From Spiroplasma phoeniceum P40 (lineage in GTDB: Bacteria > Bacillota_I > Bacilli_A > Mycoplasmatales > Mycoplasmataceae): a stretch of DNA of 64,000 nucleotides. Numbering within the stretch: the stretch's first letter is position 1; the number at the start of each line of letters is the position of its first letter. Below, piece by piece: positions 1-10,928 of the stretch. The position numbers and the translations under genes were made by a program. The stretch is taken from NCBI RefSeq assembly GCF_003339775.1, contig NZ_CP031088.1, positions 496,001-560,000 of the forward strand, in the 5' to 3' direction. Under the pieces are notes generated by a model, which ran no database searches, was not told the origin of the DNA, and was given only the letters and a program-made list of their open reading frames with translations.

Positions 1-358
1 AAAATAAAATATCAATTAATACTTTCTGTTGTATCATTCAATTTAATAAAACTTTATAATCATAATTTAATACTTTTGCATTATTTATTTTTAAGTTATT
101 TAAATTAGTTTCAATAATTTTGGAAGCACATTGGTGCGAATCATTAAAATAACATTGTTGTAATCCACGTGATAACCCTTCAATTCCTAATTGACCACTT
201 CCAGCAAAAATATCTAATCCAATTTTATTTTCATAAATAAAATAATTATCTAAAATATTAAATGTATCTTCTTTAACACGTGCCGTCATTGGCCGGGTAT
301 TTATTCCAACTAATGTTTTAATTTGATAACCCTTATATTTTCCACTAATTACGCGCAT
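1..358 (-). CDS. rsmD: 16S rRNA (guanine(966)-N2)-methyltransferase, N-terminal part, runs off window
   Basis: Starts at 358 (MRVISGKYKG, the family's typical start) behind AAGGG and stays open to the left edge, reading a UGA at 38-40 as Trp; about 119 residues are visible. The SAM-binding motif GLDIFAGSGQLGIEGLSRG is present. The catalytic NPPY-type motif lies beyond the edge. The family methylates G966 of 16S rRNA during 30S assembly. It is divergent from the deformylase gene. The visible part has no damage. Confidence 0.9.
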
Positions 359-409
359 CTTCTTAACCCTTTTCTTTCTTTTTTTTATTATACTAAAACT
401 TTAGAATTT

Positions 410-438
410 TCTTTAATAATTGCTGAATATGTTATAAT
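410..438 (+). promoter_or_regulatory. Probable sigma-A promoter of def
   Basis: TGTTATAAT gives an extended -10 box (TATAAT at 433-438). The -35 side is poor. It sits just upstream of AAGAGGTGA and the GTG start of def. Confidence 0.45.
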
Positions 439-458
439 TTTTTAAGAGGTGATTTTTA

Positions 459-1040
459 GTGTTGCAAAATGAAATACCAACTAAAGACTGACTAGTATTT
501 GATGATACACCGTCAATTCGACAAACATCAATTGATGTCTCTTTACCATTAGCACCTGAAAATGAACTTGTAATGCAAAAATTAATTGATTTTGTAAGAT
601 ATTCCCAAGATCCGCAAAAAAATAGTGGTCATACAATTAGACCAGCTGTTGGTTTAGCTGCTCCTCAAATTGGACATAATCTTAAAATGTATTATATTCG
701 AATTGAAGAGACAGATGACGAAACAGGAGATAAAAAAATAATTGAACATGCAATGATTAATCCTAAAATTATTGGAAAAAGTGAACAAATAGCTTGTATA
801 GAAGAAGGCGAAGGTTGTTTAAGCGTTAATTGTGATAAAGAAGGTTTTGTCCCTCGTAGTTTTCGAATTATTATTGAAGGTTATGATTATTTAAAACAAC
901 AACAAGTAACAATTACTGCCCGTAGTTATGAAGCAATTGTTTTTCAACACGAACAAGCACATTTAGAAGGTAAATTATATTATGATTTAATTAATAAAAC
1001 CGAACCTTGAATGAAAAAAAGTAATTGAATTATTTTATAA
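459..1040 (+). CDS. def: Peptide deformylase
   Basis: Removes the formyl group from nascent Met using a bound metal. Length is 193 residues with UGA as Trp (490s, 1008, 1026). All three family motifs are visible: GLAAPQIG (about 65-72), EGCLS (118-122, metal Cys) and HEQAH (164-168, the HExxH metal/catalytic motif). The GTG start at 459 follows AAGAGGTGA by about 7 bases and aligns with the ATG of the duplicate at 1142. The long C-terminal form is usual for Gram-positive deformylases. A hairpin terminator follows. This is the intact copy of a tandem pair. Confidence 0.95.
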
Positions 1041-1045
1041 AAAAT

Positions 1046-1069
1046 AAAAACTGGTAATACCAGTTTTTA
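1046..1069 (+). terminator. Rho-independent terminator after def
   Basis: Stem AAAAACTGG / CCAGTTTTT with a 5-base loop, ending in a T run, directly after the stop codon. Confidence 0.8.
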
Positions 1070-1141
1070 TTTAGTTTTAAATAGTAATTATATTTTCTTA
1101 TTTTAATTCTTATGATAAAATCGCATCAGAGGTTATTTTTA

Positions 1142-1723
1142 ATGCTACAAAATGAAGTACCAACTCATGACTGATTAGTATTGGATAACACTCCATCAAT
1201 TTGGCAACCATCAATTGATGTGTCTGTATCCTTAACACCCGAAAATGAAATTGTAATGCAAAAATTAATTGATTTTGTAAGATATTCGCATACTCCCCAA
1301 AAAAATAATCCCAATAAGATTAAACCAGCTGTTGGTTTATCCGCTCCTCAAATTGGGCATAATCTTAAAATGTATTATATTCGAATTGAAGAGACAGCTG
1401 CTGAAACAGTAGATAAAAAAATAATTGAACATGCAATGATTAATCCTAAAATTATTGGAAAAAGTGAACAAATAGCTTGTATAGAAGAAGGCGAAGTTTG
1501 TTTTAGTGTTAGGAATAACCAATAAGGTTTTGTTCCCCGTAGTTTTGAGATTATTGTTGAAGGTTATGATTATTTAAAACAACAACAAGTAACAATTACT
1601 GCCCGTCGCCTTGAATCAATTGTTTTTCAACATGAACAAGGGCATTTAGAAGGAAACCTTTATTATAATTTAATTAATAAAACGGAACCTTGAATGAAAA
1701 AAAGTAATTGAATTATTGTATAA
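1142..1723 (+). pseudogene. Second peptide deformylase, inactivated tandem duplicate
   Basis: Same length and frame as the upstream def (582 bases including stop) and nearly identical over long stretches, so it arose by tandem duplication. A single in-frame TAA (1523-1525) replaces the Glu codon after the second motif, with no frameshift. The motif itself reads EVCFS instead of EGCLS. Beyond the stop the frame still encodes GFVPRSF and HEQGH. Either change should abolish activity: the stop removes the HExxH helix. The ATG and upstream spacing are preserved, so it may still be transcribed. Confidence 0.9.
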
Positions 1724-1734
1724 AAATAATATTT

Positions 1735-1761
1735 AACTTTTTTTAAAACAAAAGTTTTTTT
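1735..1761 (+). terminator. Probable terminator after the def duplicate
   Basis: AACTTTT / AAAAGTT stem (1735-1741 with 1750-1756) followed by five T. It is A+T-only, hence moderate confidence. Confidence 0.5.
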
Positions 1762-1780
1762 GGTAATCTTACTAATCTTT

Positions 1781-1790
1781 ATGTTATAAT
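1781..1790 (+). promoter_or_regulatory. Probable -10 box of the RNase J gene
   Basis: ATGTTATAAT is an extended -10 with TATAAT at 1785-1790, about 100 bases upstream of the start codon. The -35 element is unclear. Confidence 0.45.
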
Positions 1791-1891
1791 TTCTTGGATA
1801 CTAGTAAATTAATTTTTTTCTTTTTAATAATATCCAATTTAATAAAGAAAAAACTATGCGTTAATTTTAGAATTATGAGGTGATAATTTCA

Positions 1892-3652
1892 ATGAATGAA
1901 GAAAAGAAAGAAACAAGTAAAAACAAAGCAATAGTTACAAAACCAACTAGTATAGTAACAAAACAACCAATCCAAAATGTTGTTAAAAATAAAATTCCAA
2001 CAAAAGTGTTTGCTTTAGGTGGATTAGAAGAAGTTGGAAAAAATACATATTGTATCGAGCATGATGAAGAGTTAATTATGCTTGATGCAGGAGTTAAATT
2101 TCCAAGTTCAACAATGCTTGGAGTTGATGCTGTTATTCCGAATTATAATTATTTAAAAGAAAACCAACGAAAAATAAAAGCATTATTTATTACACACGGC
2201 CATGAAGATCATATTGGTGGAATTCCCTATTTATTACGGGAAGTTAATATTCCAATTATTTATGCACCACGATTAGCAGCTGCTTTAATTCGTGATCGTC
2301 TAAAAGAAGCAAAATTGGAACAAACAACAATTGTTAAAGAAGTTGATAATATGAGTGTTATTAAAACAAAAAACTTTAAAATTAACTTTTTTGCTGTTAA
2401 CCATAGTATTCCTGATGCCTTTGGAATTTCAGTAGTTACTCCAAATGGAAAAGTTGTTTCAACTGGTGATTATAAATTTGACTGAACACCATTAGGACAT
2501 CGTGCTGATATTGAACGAATGGCAAATATGGGGCAAGAAGGTGTTATGTTATTAATGGCTGACAGTACCAATGCTGAAGTTGAGGGTTACACTCAAACTG
2601 AAACAAAAATTATTAAAAATATTGGTGAATTATTTATTAAAGCTAAGGGGCGAATTTTAATTTCAACTTTTGCTTCAAATGTTCATCGAATTCAACATAT
2701 TGTTGAAATTGCAAATAAATATGGACGAAAAATTTTAGTGTTTGGTCGCAGTTTAGATCGCATTATTAAAATTATTCGTCAAATGGGACATTTAAAAATT
2801 TCTGATAAGGCATTTATTAAAGCTAATGATACTAAAAACTATAAAGATAATGAAATATTAATTATTTGTACTGGAAGCCAAGGTGAACCAATGGCAGCAT
2901 TATCCCGAATTGCAAATAATCAACATCAACATATTTCTATTATTCCTGGTGATACTGTTATTTTTTCATCATCACCAATTCCCGGCAATCAAGCTGATGT
3001 TGAACGAGTTATTAATAAACTAGTTCGTGCTGGTGCTATTGTGCAAGAAAATAGTCCTTTAAATCAAATCCATACGTCTGGTCATGCTTCACAAGAAGAA
3101 CAAAAATTATTATTTACCCTATTGAAGCCAAAATACTTTATGCCAATGCATGGTGACTATCGTATGCTTCGCCAACATGGTGAAACAGCAATTAGTGTCA
3201 ATGTCCCAAAAGATAATGTCTTTATTTGTGCTAATGGTGATCAAATTGAACTATTAAATGGAACAGCAGCAATTGGTAAAAGAATTGAAGCTGAAGCTGT
3301 TTATGTTGATGGAAAAGATTTATCAGGGCAAACAACCGCTGTTGTTCGTGACCGTGAAATTTTATCAAAAGATGGATTAATTGCTGTTGTTATTTCAATT
3401 GATTCGCAAAATAATCAATTACTAACACCACCACGCATTATTTCAAGAGGAAGTTTCTATGTTAAAGAATCTGGAAATATTATTAATGAATCAATTCGTT
3501 TAGCAACCGAAGCAGTTAATGAAGTTTTAAAAACCCAAAAACCAACTTTTGGCGCTCTTAAAAATGCTATTAAGCAATCATTATCTCCTTTCATTTACCG
3601 TTATAAACGTCGTAATCCATTGATTATTCCAGTAATTTTAAATAAAAAATAA
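1892..3652 (+). CDS. rnj: Ribonuclease J
   Basis: Metallo-beta-lactamase/beta-CASP ribonuclease with 5'-3' exo- and endonuclease activity, central to mRNA decay and rRNA maturation in low-GC Gram-positives. Length is 586 residues with one UGA Trp at 2486. The metal motif HGHEDH is at 102-107, and later motifs include STFASNVHR, CTGSQGEP and HTSGHAS. ATG 1892 is preferred over GTG 1880 because GAGGTGA sits 8 bases before it. A Lys/Thr-rich N-terminal extension of about 36 residues precedes the beta-lactamase core. A terminator overlaps the stop. Confidence 0.95.
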
Positions 3653-3683
3653 AAGAATATGTAAAAATATTCTTTTATTTTTT
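3651..3683 (+). terminator. Rho-independent terminator after RNase J
   Basis: Perfect 10-bp stem AAAAGAATAT / ATATTCTTTT, loop gtaaaa, then a T-rich tail. It begins inside the stop codon. Confidence 0.8.
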
Positions 3684-3737
3684 AATATATTATGAAAATC
3701 ATTTTTAATTCACCTAATAAATTTTTCTTTTCCTTTA

Positions 3738-3765
3738 TTTACAATTTACAAATATAACATATAAT
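3738..3765 (+). promoter_or_regulatory. Promoter of the alanyl-tRNA editing gene
   Basis: TTTACA (3738-3743), 16-base spacer, TATAAT (3760-3765), about 30 bases before the start codon. Confidence 0.6.
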
Positions 3766-3793
3766 TTAATATTAAGAGAGGAACCGATATATT

Positions 3794-5194
3794 ATGACTA
3801 ATGAACAAATTGAATTATTATGAAGTACCTTGAAAAAACAAAATAATAGTGTTAATCTTCCCCTTACCACTTTTCTTGGTTATAACCAAACAACTGACAT
3901 TGGAACAGTTTTAGCATTATTTGATGCAAATGGTTATCCAGTTACCACATTAAATGGAATTGGATTTATTGCTTTTGATCACACTGTTTTTTATGCCCTT
4001 GGCGGGGGTCAAATTTCTGATACAGGAATATTAATTAAGAAAGACCAGAAAATTTCTGTTTTTGACTTAAATAAACAAATTTACAAAAAAGTATATCTTC
4101 ATCTTGTTAATACTAATGGTACAACAATTGAAATTAATGACGTATTAATCCAAAAAATAGATGTTGAACGTCGAATTAAAATTACAAAAAATCATACAGC
4201 CCAACATATTTTATCTTATATTATTGAGCATATTTTAAATGATGGTGATATGACAGATTCAGTTCAAATTAAAACTGATTATGCTTTCTTAGCAATGAAT
4301 AAAGTTGATAACTGATTAGAAATTATTTTAATCGCTCGTAAACAAATTATTGAGAAATTAATTAATCATAACATTGCGAAAATTGAACATCAAATGCCAA
4401 TTGACCAAGCAAGAGAATTAAAAATTGCTCATCCAAATTTTGAATATGATCCAATTGTTCGTGTTGTTGAATTTCCAACTGCAACAATTGATTTATGTGG
4501 TGGAACCCATGTTAATAACTTAAAAAAAATTAATTTTTTTGAAATTTGAGATTGTTGAGTTGATAAAAAGAAAGTTCGAATACAATTTTCAACAAATAAA
4601 GAAGCAACAGAAAGTTATTTTGCTAATTGAATTAACCAAAAAAAAGATAATTTATACCAAAGTATTAAAAAAATTAAAAGTTATGATGCTGATTTTAATT
4701 TCATAATACCTAATTTTGAAATTCCAACAACAATAATTGCAAAAAATAGTTTAAATACGGAAATTGAACAATTAGAAAAACAATTAAATGAAATTGCAAA
4801 AGAAAAATATAAATTATTATTACAAACAATTGATAATGCTGTTTTTCCATTCAAAGAAACAAGTATTAATAATAATTTAACAATCAAAGAAATTATTATT
4901 AATGATGAAAAAATAACACTTGAACTAATACGAAATAAATTAAATAAATTTTTACAAGAATATGAAAATAGCTTACTAATTTTTATTAATTCAACCTTAA
5001 AATATGGATTCATTAGTTTTACTAAAAAACATCAAAGTAAAATCAATCTTAATAACTTTTTACAAACCAATAAAAATGCCTTTGCAATATCTGGCGGCGG
5101 AACAGCTTTATTTATTAGTTTTACTTTTCAAAATGATATTAAACCATTTTTAGATCTTTTAATAGCAACAGTCAAACAAACAGAAATGGATTAA
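3794..5194 (+). CDS. Free-standing alanyl-tRNA editing protein (AlaX-like with DHHA1 tail)
   Basis: Length is 466 residues. It matches the C-terminal half of alanyl-tRNA synthetase: an editing domain with HTAQH (H134/H138) and CGGTH (C235/H239), the zinc-binding residues of the deacylase site, then a coiled linker and a DHHA1-like tail ending near AISGGGTALFISF. The class II aminoacylation domain is absent, so the predicted role is hydrolysis of mischarged Ser- or Gly-tRNA(Ala). ATG 3794 follows AGAGAGGAA. It is monocistronic: its own promoter and a strong terminator flank it. Confidence 0.85.
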
Positions 5195-5222
5195 AAAGAT
5201 GATATATAATATCATCTTTTTG
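5193..5222 (+). terminator. Rho-independent terminator
   Basis: 13-bp perfect stem AAAAAGATGATAT / ATATCATCTTTTT with a 3-base loop, starting in the stop codon. Confidence 0.85.
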
Positions 5223-5463
5223 TATGAAACAATTTGTTTACTAAATTTTTTAATAATTAGTATCTTTTATTAAAATTATTTATATATTTAATTCTTTCCA
5301 TAATACTTAATATTAATTATTTTGTTATATATAAAAATAATTATAAATGGTAAATAAATCAAAAAGTGTATTAATTTAATTAAAATGATTTTCACAATAA
5401 ATAAGATAGTATTTTATAAACTATGAAAAAATCTGTTAAGAATAAAAAAACAGAAAGGAAATA

Positions 5464-6113
5464 ATGCAATTAAAAAAATATTTAGTTTATTAGCACCCAT
5501 GAGTTTTGTTTTTGGAACTATGTCTAAAATAATTGCCACCAGTTCATTAGTAGACCAGCAAAGAGAACCATTAATAATAGAGGAACAATCAAATTTAGAT
5601 TTATATTATAAAAACAATGATAATAAATGTGATATTGTTTTTAATGATTGAGGTTTTAAAAAAAGATGGATGACGATTGTGACATACATTTAATATTCAC
5701 TTAATTAACCCTATAAATTACAAATACATTATGTTTTTAGGTCAAGAAAGTGATTTTTTTCAAAAATTAGATTAGGAAATATTGAATATTACGGTGATAA
5801 GTTAAATAAATATAATAATTTTCATAGTGATAATGAAACTTGCAAAAAAATGATTAATGCTAAGATTGTTGATGTCAAAGATATTCCTAAATTAATTAAA
5901 CCTGAAAATTATTTTTTAGTTCAAGCACGTTGAGTTAAATATGGAAATGCATATTTTGAAGGCAGTCAACGGTTTGCTTTAACTTGATATTATGAAAATA
6001 ATAGTTATTATATTCAAGTTTTAACACAGCATTGAGTAAATGTTACAGGTTCATCTATCGGCGGTGGAACATGAATGGGAATTGGAACTGGTATTAGATT
6101 ATATAATGATTAA
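5464..6113 (+). pseudogene. Decayed secreted protein gene, function unknown
   Basis: Begins behind AGAAAGGAAAT with MQLKKIFSLLAPMSFVFGT, a clear signal peptide, and then a polar mature region. The reading frame must change at about 5665 and again at about 5765 to continue. The third segment reads through several UGA Trp codons (VQARWVKYGNAYFEG and TWMGIGTGIRLYND) to TAA at 6111. It looks like a small exported surface protein lost by two indels. I do not recognise the family. Confidence 0.65.
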
Positions 6114-6224
6114 TAATAATATTGCTATAAATAAATCTCTAAAGAATCTTTTTTAGAAAATCATTAATTGTCTTAGAACATAACTAATTAAATATATATC
6201 TGCATAAGTTTGTTTCAAAAAAAT

Positions 6225-6246
6225 AAAAAGCACTTTAATGCTTTTT
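6225..6246. terminator. Bidirectional terminator between convergent genes
   Basis: AAAAAGCA / TGCTTTTT stem with a 6-base loop and T/A runs on both sides. It serves the minus-strand CPBP gene and possibly the plus-strand pseudogene. Confidence 0.75.
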
Positions 6247-6255
6247 TAAAATTAA

Positions 6256-7215
6256 TTATGCTAAAAATTTTGGTGCAGCAAGCATTAAAATGGCAACAAT
6301 GCAATTATAACCAGCATGCGGAATTATGGTATATGTAACATTTCCATTAACAATAAGAAATAGCATTCCTAGTGTTAATGATGCTCCAATATATCCAATA
6401 AAATGTTCTCAATCACCGGTTCCAGCGACATGCATGCCAGCAAAGAAAATTGTTGATGCAACAAATCCAAGTCATTTGTTACCACTTAAACTAAAAATTC
6501 CGTGTCTAGTTGCTAATTCTTCAACAACTGGAGCAATTAAAATTGTATAGATAAATAAGAAAACAATATTTCACCATTTATCTAGTCCTTTAATTAAATT
6601 ATTTTGATTGTTTGAAGTTGTTACTGTTATTAATGATTGTAAATAAACAAAAAATAAATGAATTGAAAAAACAGCAATAATACTAATTGAGAAAACAACA
6701 AAAAGACTTTTGCAATCTTGTTTTAAAGTTAATTTAATTTTTTCAAAAATTAATGGTGATGACCGATAAAGAATAAAAATTGTCACCAATCCCACAATTA
6801 TTAATGTTAATAAATTAATTGTTGTTTTAACACTATCAGATGGATGAAACTGGTTTACAATGGTTCCAATTACTAAACCAATAATATTTGGAATAAAATA
6901 AAAATAATAAAAGTAAATAGCACCTGATCGCATAATTTGATTTTGTGCACCACTAATAACAAAATATGAGCCAACTGCAACAATAATCCAACTAATAAAG
7001 TTCATCCCTGCTAAAGCATATTCATTATGTGTAAACATATATGAAATTAGAATATTAATAAAAAAGGGAGCAAAAATAGCTGTTCCTAAAAAAATATAAC
7101 CCGTATTTTTAAGTTTAACTAAATTAAAATCAAAGGGAGCAGCACGTTCAACTAATGTTGGTTTTAACTCATATCATGCTCTTTTACGATTATAAACATT
7201 ATCATTATTAGTCAT
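6256..7215 (-). CDS. CPBP family intramembrane metalloprotease
   Basis: Length is 319 residues with about eight hydrophobic segments. The family's motifs lie in the C-terminal half: EELATR (EExxxR), FAGMH (FxxxH) and HAGYN, the metal-coordinating residues of Rce1/CPBP (ABI) membrane proteases. ATG 7215 follows AAAGGAGT at good spacing; several UGA codons are read as Trp. The substrate is unknown. In bacteria the family processes membrane peptides or handles bacteriocin-like peptides; nothing next to it points to a partner. Confidence 0.85.
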
Positions 7216-7244
7216 TTTTATTACTCCTTTAAATCCTACTTTTT

Positions 7245-7250
7245 ATTATA
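7245..7250 (-). promoter_or_regulatory. Probable -10 box for the CPBP protease
   Basis: TATAAT on the minus strand about 30 bases upstream of the start, in an A+T-rich spacer. The -35 is not clear. Confidence 0.4.
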
Positions 7251-7320
7251 TAATAAATTAGTTAAAAATCCATTTAAAATTTAAAATTATTTGGTACAGA
7301 ATTTTGAATCCATCTATTAA

Positions 7321-7344
7321 AAAAGACATTTTGCAATGTCTTTT
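7321..7344 (-). terminator. Terminator of gpmI
   Basis: Perfect 10-bp stem AAAAGACATT / AATGTCTTTT with a 4-base loop, followed on the minus strand by T residues. It overlaps the gpmI stop. Confidence 0.8.
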
Positions 7345-8920
7345 ATTTAATAATTAATGATGGTTGTGTCATTTCAGGGGGAATTTCTTCACCTAATAAA
7401 TCTAAGATTGTCGGAGCAATATCAGCAATTGCCGCATTATCTTTTCGTAATTGTAATCCCTCTTTTGTAATAATAATTGGAACCAATTGTGAAGTATGCT
7501 TTTTATTAGGGCCCCCTGTTTCATCAATCATAATTTCAGCATTTCCGTGGTCAGCAGTAATAATCATAATTCCGTTAACTTTCTCAATTGCTGCATAAAT
7601 TTTGCCAAGACAATCATCAATAGCTTTAACTGCTTCGATTGCGGCTGGTAAGATTCCAGTATGCCCAACCATATCACAATTTGCAAAATTTAAAATAATA
7701 ACATCAAATTCATTTCGATTAAGTTCAGCAATTAATTTATCAGTAATTTCATACGCTGACATTTCTGGTTTTAAATCATAAGTTGCTACTTTTGGTGATG
7801 GAATTAAATCTGCTGAAGCCCCTGGTAATGTAATTTCGGCTTGTGTTGCTAGACCATTTTTAAAATAATCTTTTCCACCATCAAAGAAAAATGTAACATG
7901 AGCAATTTTTTCTGTTTCAGCAATTCGCAATTGACGGTAACCTTTTTTACTTAATCATTCTCCTAAACCATTAATAACTTCAATTGGTTTAAAAGCAACA
8001 TGTTTTGAAGCAACTGTTTCTGCATATTCCATCATTGAAACAAAATAAATATCATATAATTTTGGCATAAAATAAGTTTGTGCATCATTACCCGGAAAAT
8101 TAGGATTTGTTAAAGCCGAAGCTATTGCAATAGCACGATCAGGACGAAAATTAGCAAAAAAGACAGCATCACCTGATTTAATATAACCTCTTGGAGTATT
8201 AATATTATATGCTGGCATTAAAAATTCATCATTACGGCCAGCTTGATATTCACGGTCAATATATTCTATTGGGTCAATAAATTCCGAGCCTTTTCTTGAA
8301 ACTAAAACATCATAAGCAACCTGCACTCGGTCATATTTTTTATCACGATCCATTGCGTAATAACGACCACCAATGGTTGCAATTTCGCCAACTTTTAATT
8401 CGTTTTGTAATTGTTGAAATTGTTTAAGATAAATTTTAATACATTCTGGTTTAGTATCACGTCCATCACCAAAAATATGCAAGTAAATTTCTTTTATTCC
8501 TTCTTGTACTACTAATTTATAAGCAGCAAAAATATGGTTTAAATGTGAATGAACACCACCATCTGAAAATAATCCCATAATATGAAAAGCACCATTATTT
8601 TTTTTTGCAAAATTAATTGCAGCTAAAAGTTCTGGATTTTGATTAAATGTTCCATCTTTAATTGCTTTATTAATTAAAGTTAATGATTCATATTTAATGC
8701 GACCTGCTCCTAAATGAATATGTCCAACTGCAGAATTTCCCATTTGTCCTTCTGGTAAACCAACTCATCCTCCTGCCGCATGTGCTGAGACTCATGGATA
8801 TTTTGCTTTTAGCTTTTCAACATTGACCATATGCCCTTGTGTTACAGCATTTCCTTTTGAATCAGGTGCAATCCCTCACCCATCAAGAATTGCCAATAAA
8901 ATTGGTTTTTTAACTTTCAT
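7343..8920 (-). CDS. gpmI: 2,3-bisphosphoglycerate-independent phosphoglycerate mutase
   Basis: Glycolytic interconversion of 3- and 2-phosphoglycerate. Length is 525 residues, normal for the family. It starts MKVKKPILLAILDGWG behind AGGAG. The catalytic serine lies in GNSAVGH and the manganese-binding TADHGNAE motif is present. Three UGA Trp codons fall at conserved positions. It forms a single transcription unit with a terminator overlapping the stop. Confidence 0.97.
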
Positions 8921-8964
8921 TTTATTATTTCTCCTCTTTTTCTTTTTTCTTAACAATTATATAA

Positions 8965-9778
8965 TTATTTTCTATTATTGAGAATATATTTTTCAATCAT
9001 TTTTGCAAAACCACCTGTTTCAACGGTTGTCGTTACTTCTTTTGCTATTGCCTTGATTTGTTCTTGACTATTCTCCATTGCAATTCCCAATCATACATTT
9101 TTAATTATTCAATAATCATTCATACTGTCACTAATTGCCATCATTTCTGATAAAGCAATATTCCATTGGGGTGAAATTCATTTCAAACCAGCTAATTTAC
9201 TAATCTCTTGAGCATTTATTTCTGCTGTTCCTGAGGCATCAATTGCAATTTCAATATTTTGCTCACGAGCTGCAATAATAAAATCGTCGTTTTCATGAAC
9301 ATCTATTACAATACATTTATAACTTTTATTTTGAATTGTTAATGCAGAATCATATTGAATAAACTCTCCATAAAAAAATGCTAATTCAGAATTATTTTCA
9401 GCAACAGGATTAAAATTAACAATAACTTTGGTTAAATAATCAGTATAACATCATAATTTTTTATGATATTTTTTTGCCAATTGGAATAAAAAATTAACTT
9501 GAGAAGTAGACAAGGTTTGTTGATAAAAAATTGTATGTGTCTTAATATCATAAATACATGCACCATTAAAACCAATAAAGTATTGAATGAAAATAATCCA
9601 TTTTTACTTTAATAGCTTCTGATAACGAAGTTAATACTGGTCGTCCTGTTGCAAAAATAACTTGTACCCCCATTTCTTGTGCTTTAATAATTGGCATAAT
9701 ATTGGCCTCGTGAATCCCTTGATGAAAGGAACAAGCAGTTCCATCCATATCTAATGCAATTAATTTAATTTTAGTCAT
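8965..9778 (-). pseudogene. Cof-type HAD phosphatase, frameshifted
   Basis: Starts MTKIKLIALDMDGT (HAD motif I DxDGT) and shows the Cof pattern ATGRP (motif II region). The frame breaks near 9575: where the family expects DYFIGFNGACIYD, about 13 extra bases interrupt it, and IGFNGACIYD resumes in another frame. The second frame continues to ILNNRK and TAA at 8965, including motif IV-like MAISDSMND. Total length (814 bases) is one off a multiple of three. Members dephosphorylate sugar phosphates or flavin phosphates. It could be a sequence error, but the insertion is large. Confidence 0.8.
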
Positions 9779-9822
9779 AATTCCCTACTTTCTATTAAAA
9801 TCTCATAATTATATTGTAAAAG

Positions 9823-9849
9823 AAAAAACCATATTTTTAAATATGGTTT
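9823..9849 (-). terminator. Terminator of the Q/N-rich gene region or of the HAD gene spacer
   Basis: 11-base inverted repeat AAACCATATTT / AAATATGGTTT followed on the minus strand by a T run. It lies 30 bases beyond the stop of the Q/N-rich gene. Confidence 0.7.
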
Positions 9850-9880
9850 AAAAATTAAATTATTAAACAAGAATTATGCC

Positions 9881-10849
9881 TTAAAAAACTGCATTTGCAT
9901 TTTCAGTTGCTACTTCATCTTTTAAAAGTCAATATCTTAATTGCGGACGAAAACCATAAATAGCACCTACACAACCACCTAAAATCGATAAAACAATTAA
10001 AATAGTAATAAAAACAGTTAATCAAGGACGTATTTTCTTTGCACAATTTTTACATTGACATTGAATTTTTTCAATATTTGCTTGATGTTTTTTGCTATTA
10101 GTTCCTTTTTGCTGCTTATCATCAAATAAATCGGGTGGTCCTGGTATTCCAATATTCATATTTTTGCCAAGTCCAACTTTAATATTTGGATCAATTGGGG
10201 CATTTAAGAAATCTGATGGTTTAATTGAAGTACGATTTTGCATATTAGCAATTCGTTCAGCAATCGTTTGAGATTGAGTTACTTGTCCCGATAATTGTTG
10301 TGAATTTTCTTGCATAGTATTTATTTGTTGGTTATTTTGTTGTCCTCAATTACTAACATTAGGAGAATATTGTTCATTTACATTTTGTTGTTGATATTGC
10401 GACGCTGATTGAACTCCTTGGTTATTACTAAGCTGATTATAATTTTGATTAGGTCCATTCTGCTGCTGATACTGTGAACCAAGATTTGATTGTTGATTAA
10501 ATTGCTGTGGTCCAATATTTTGCGGTGGACGTTGCATTAAATTTTGCTGTTGATATTGTTGTGATAATTGATCCCCTTGGTTAGTACTAAGTTGATTATA
10601 ATTTTGACTATTACCATTTTGTTGTTGATATTGTTGTGAACCAATATTTATTGTTGGTGAATATTGTTGTTGCGAAATATTTTGTCCGACCTGTCCAGAT
10701 GTTACTGGATTATAATTTTGATTAGGTCCTTTTTGTTGATAATTTTGTTGTGAAACATTAAAATTATTTCCCTGGTTAAAAGAAGTTTGCTGTTGGTTAC
10801 TTTCTGGCTTGTTGCCTGAACCATTGTCAAAAGAATGTTTAAAATTCAT
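9881..10849 (-). CDS. Q/N-rich tail-anchored membrane protein
   Basis: Length is 322 residues (an ATG five codons upstream at 10864 also exists; 10849 has GAAGG at better spacing). Residues about 10-185 are Gln/Asn-rich with a repeating block (QYQQQN..QNYNQLS.NQG) of some 30-45 residues, seen at least three times. Next come a more ordinary linker, a Cys cluster CQCKNC, one hydrophobic helix (LTVFITILIVLSILGG) and a short tail. The predicted topology is a long cytoplasmic disordered region anchored by a C-terminal helix. It is last in the gpsA block, 79 bases after gpsA. I recognise no family; the composition resembles prion-like or scaffolding domains. Confidence 0.75.
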
Positions 10850-10928
10850 TTTATGCCCTTCCATTTCTTCAATAATTACATACTCTTTATTTTTGTATAA
10901 TAATTATAACATAAAAATGGCCGCAATT

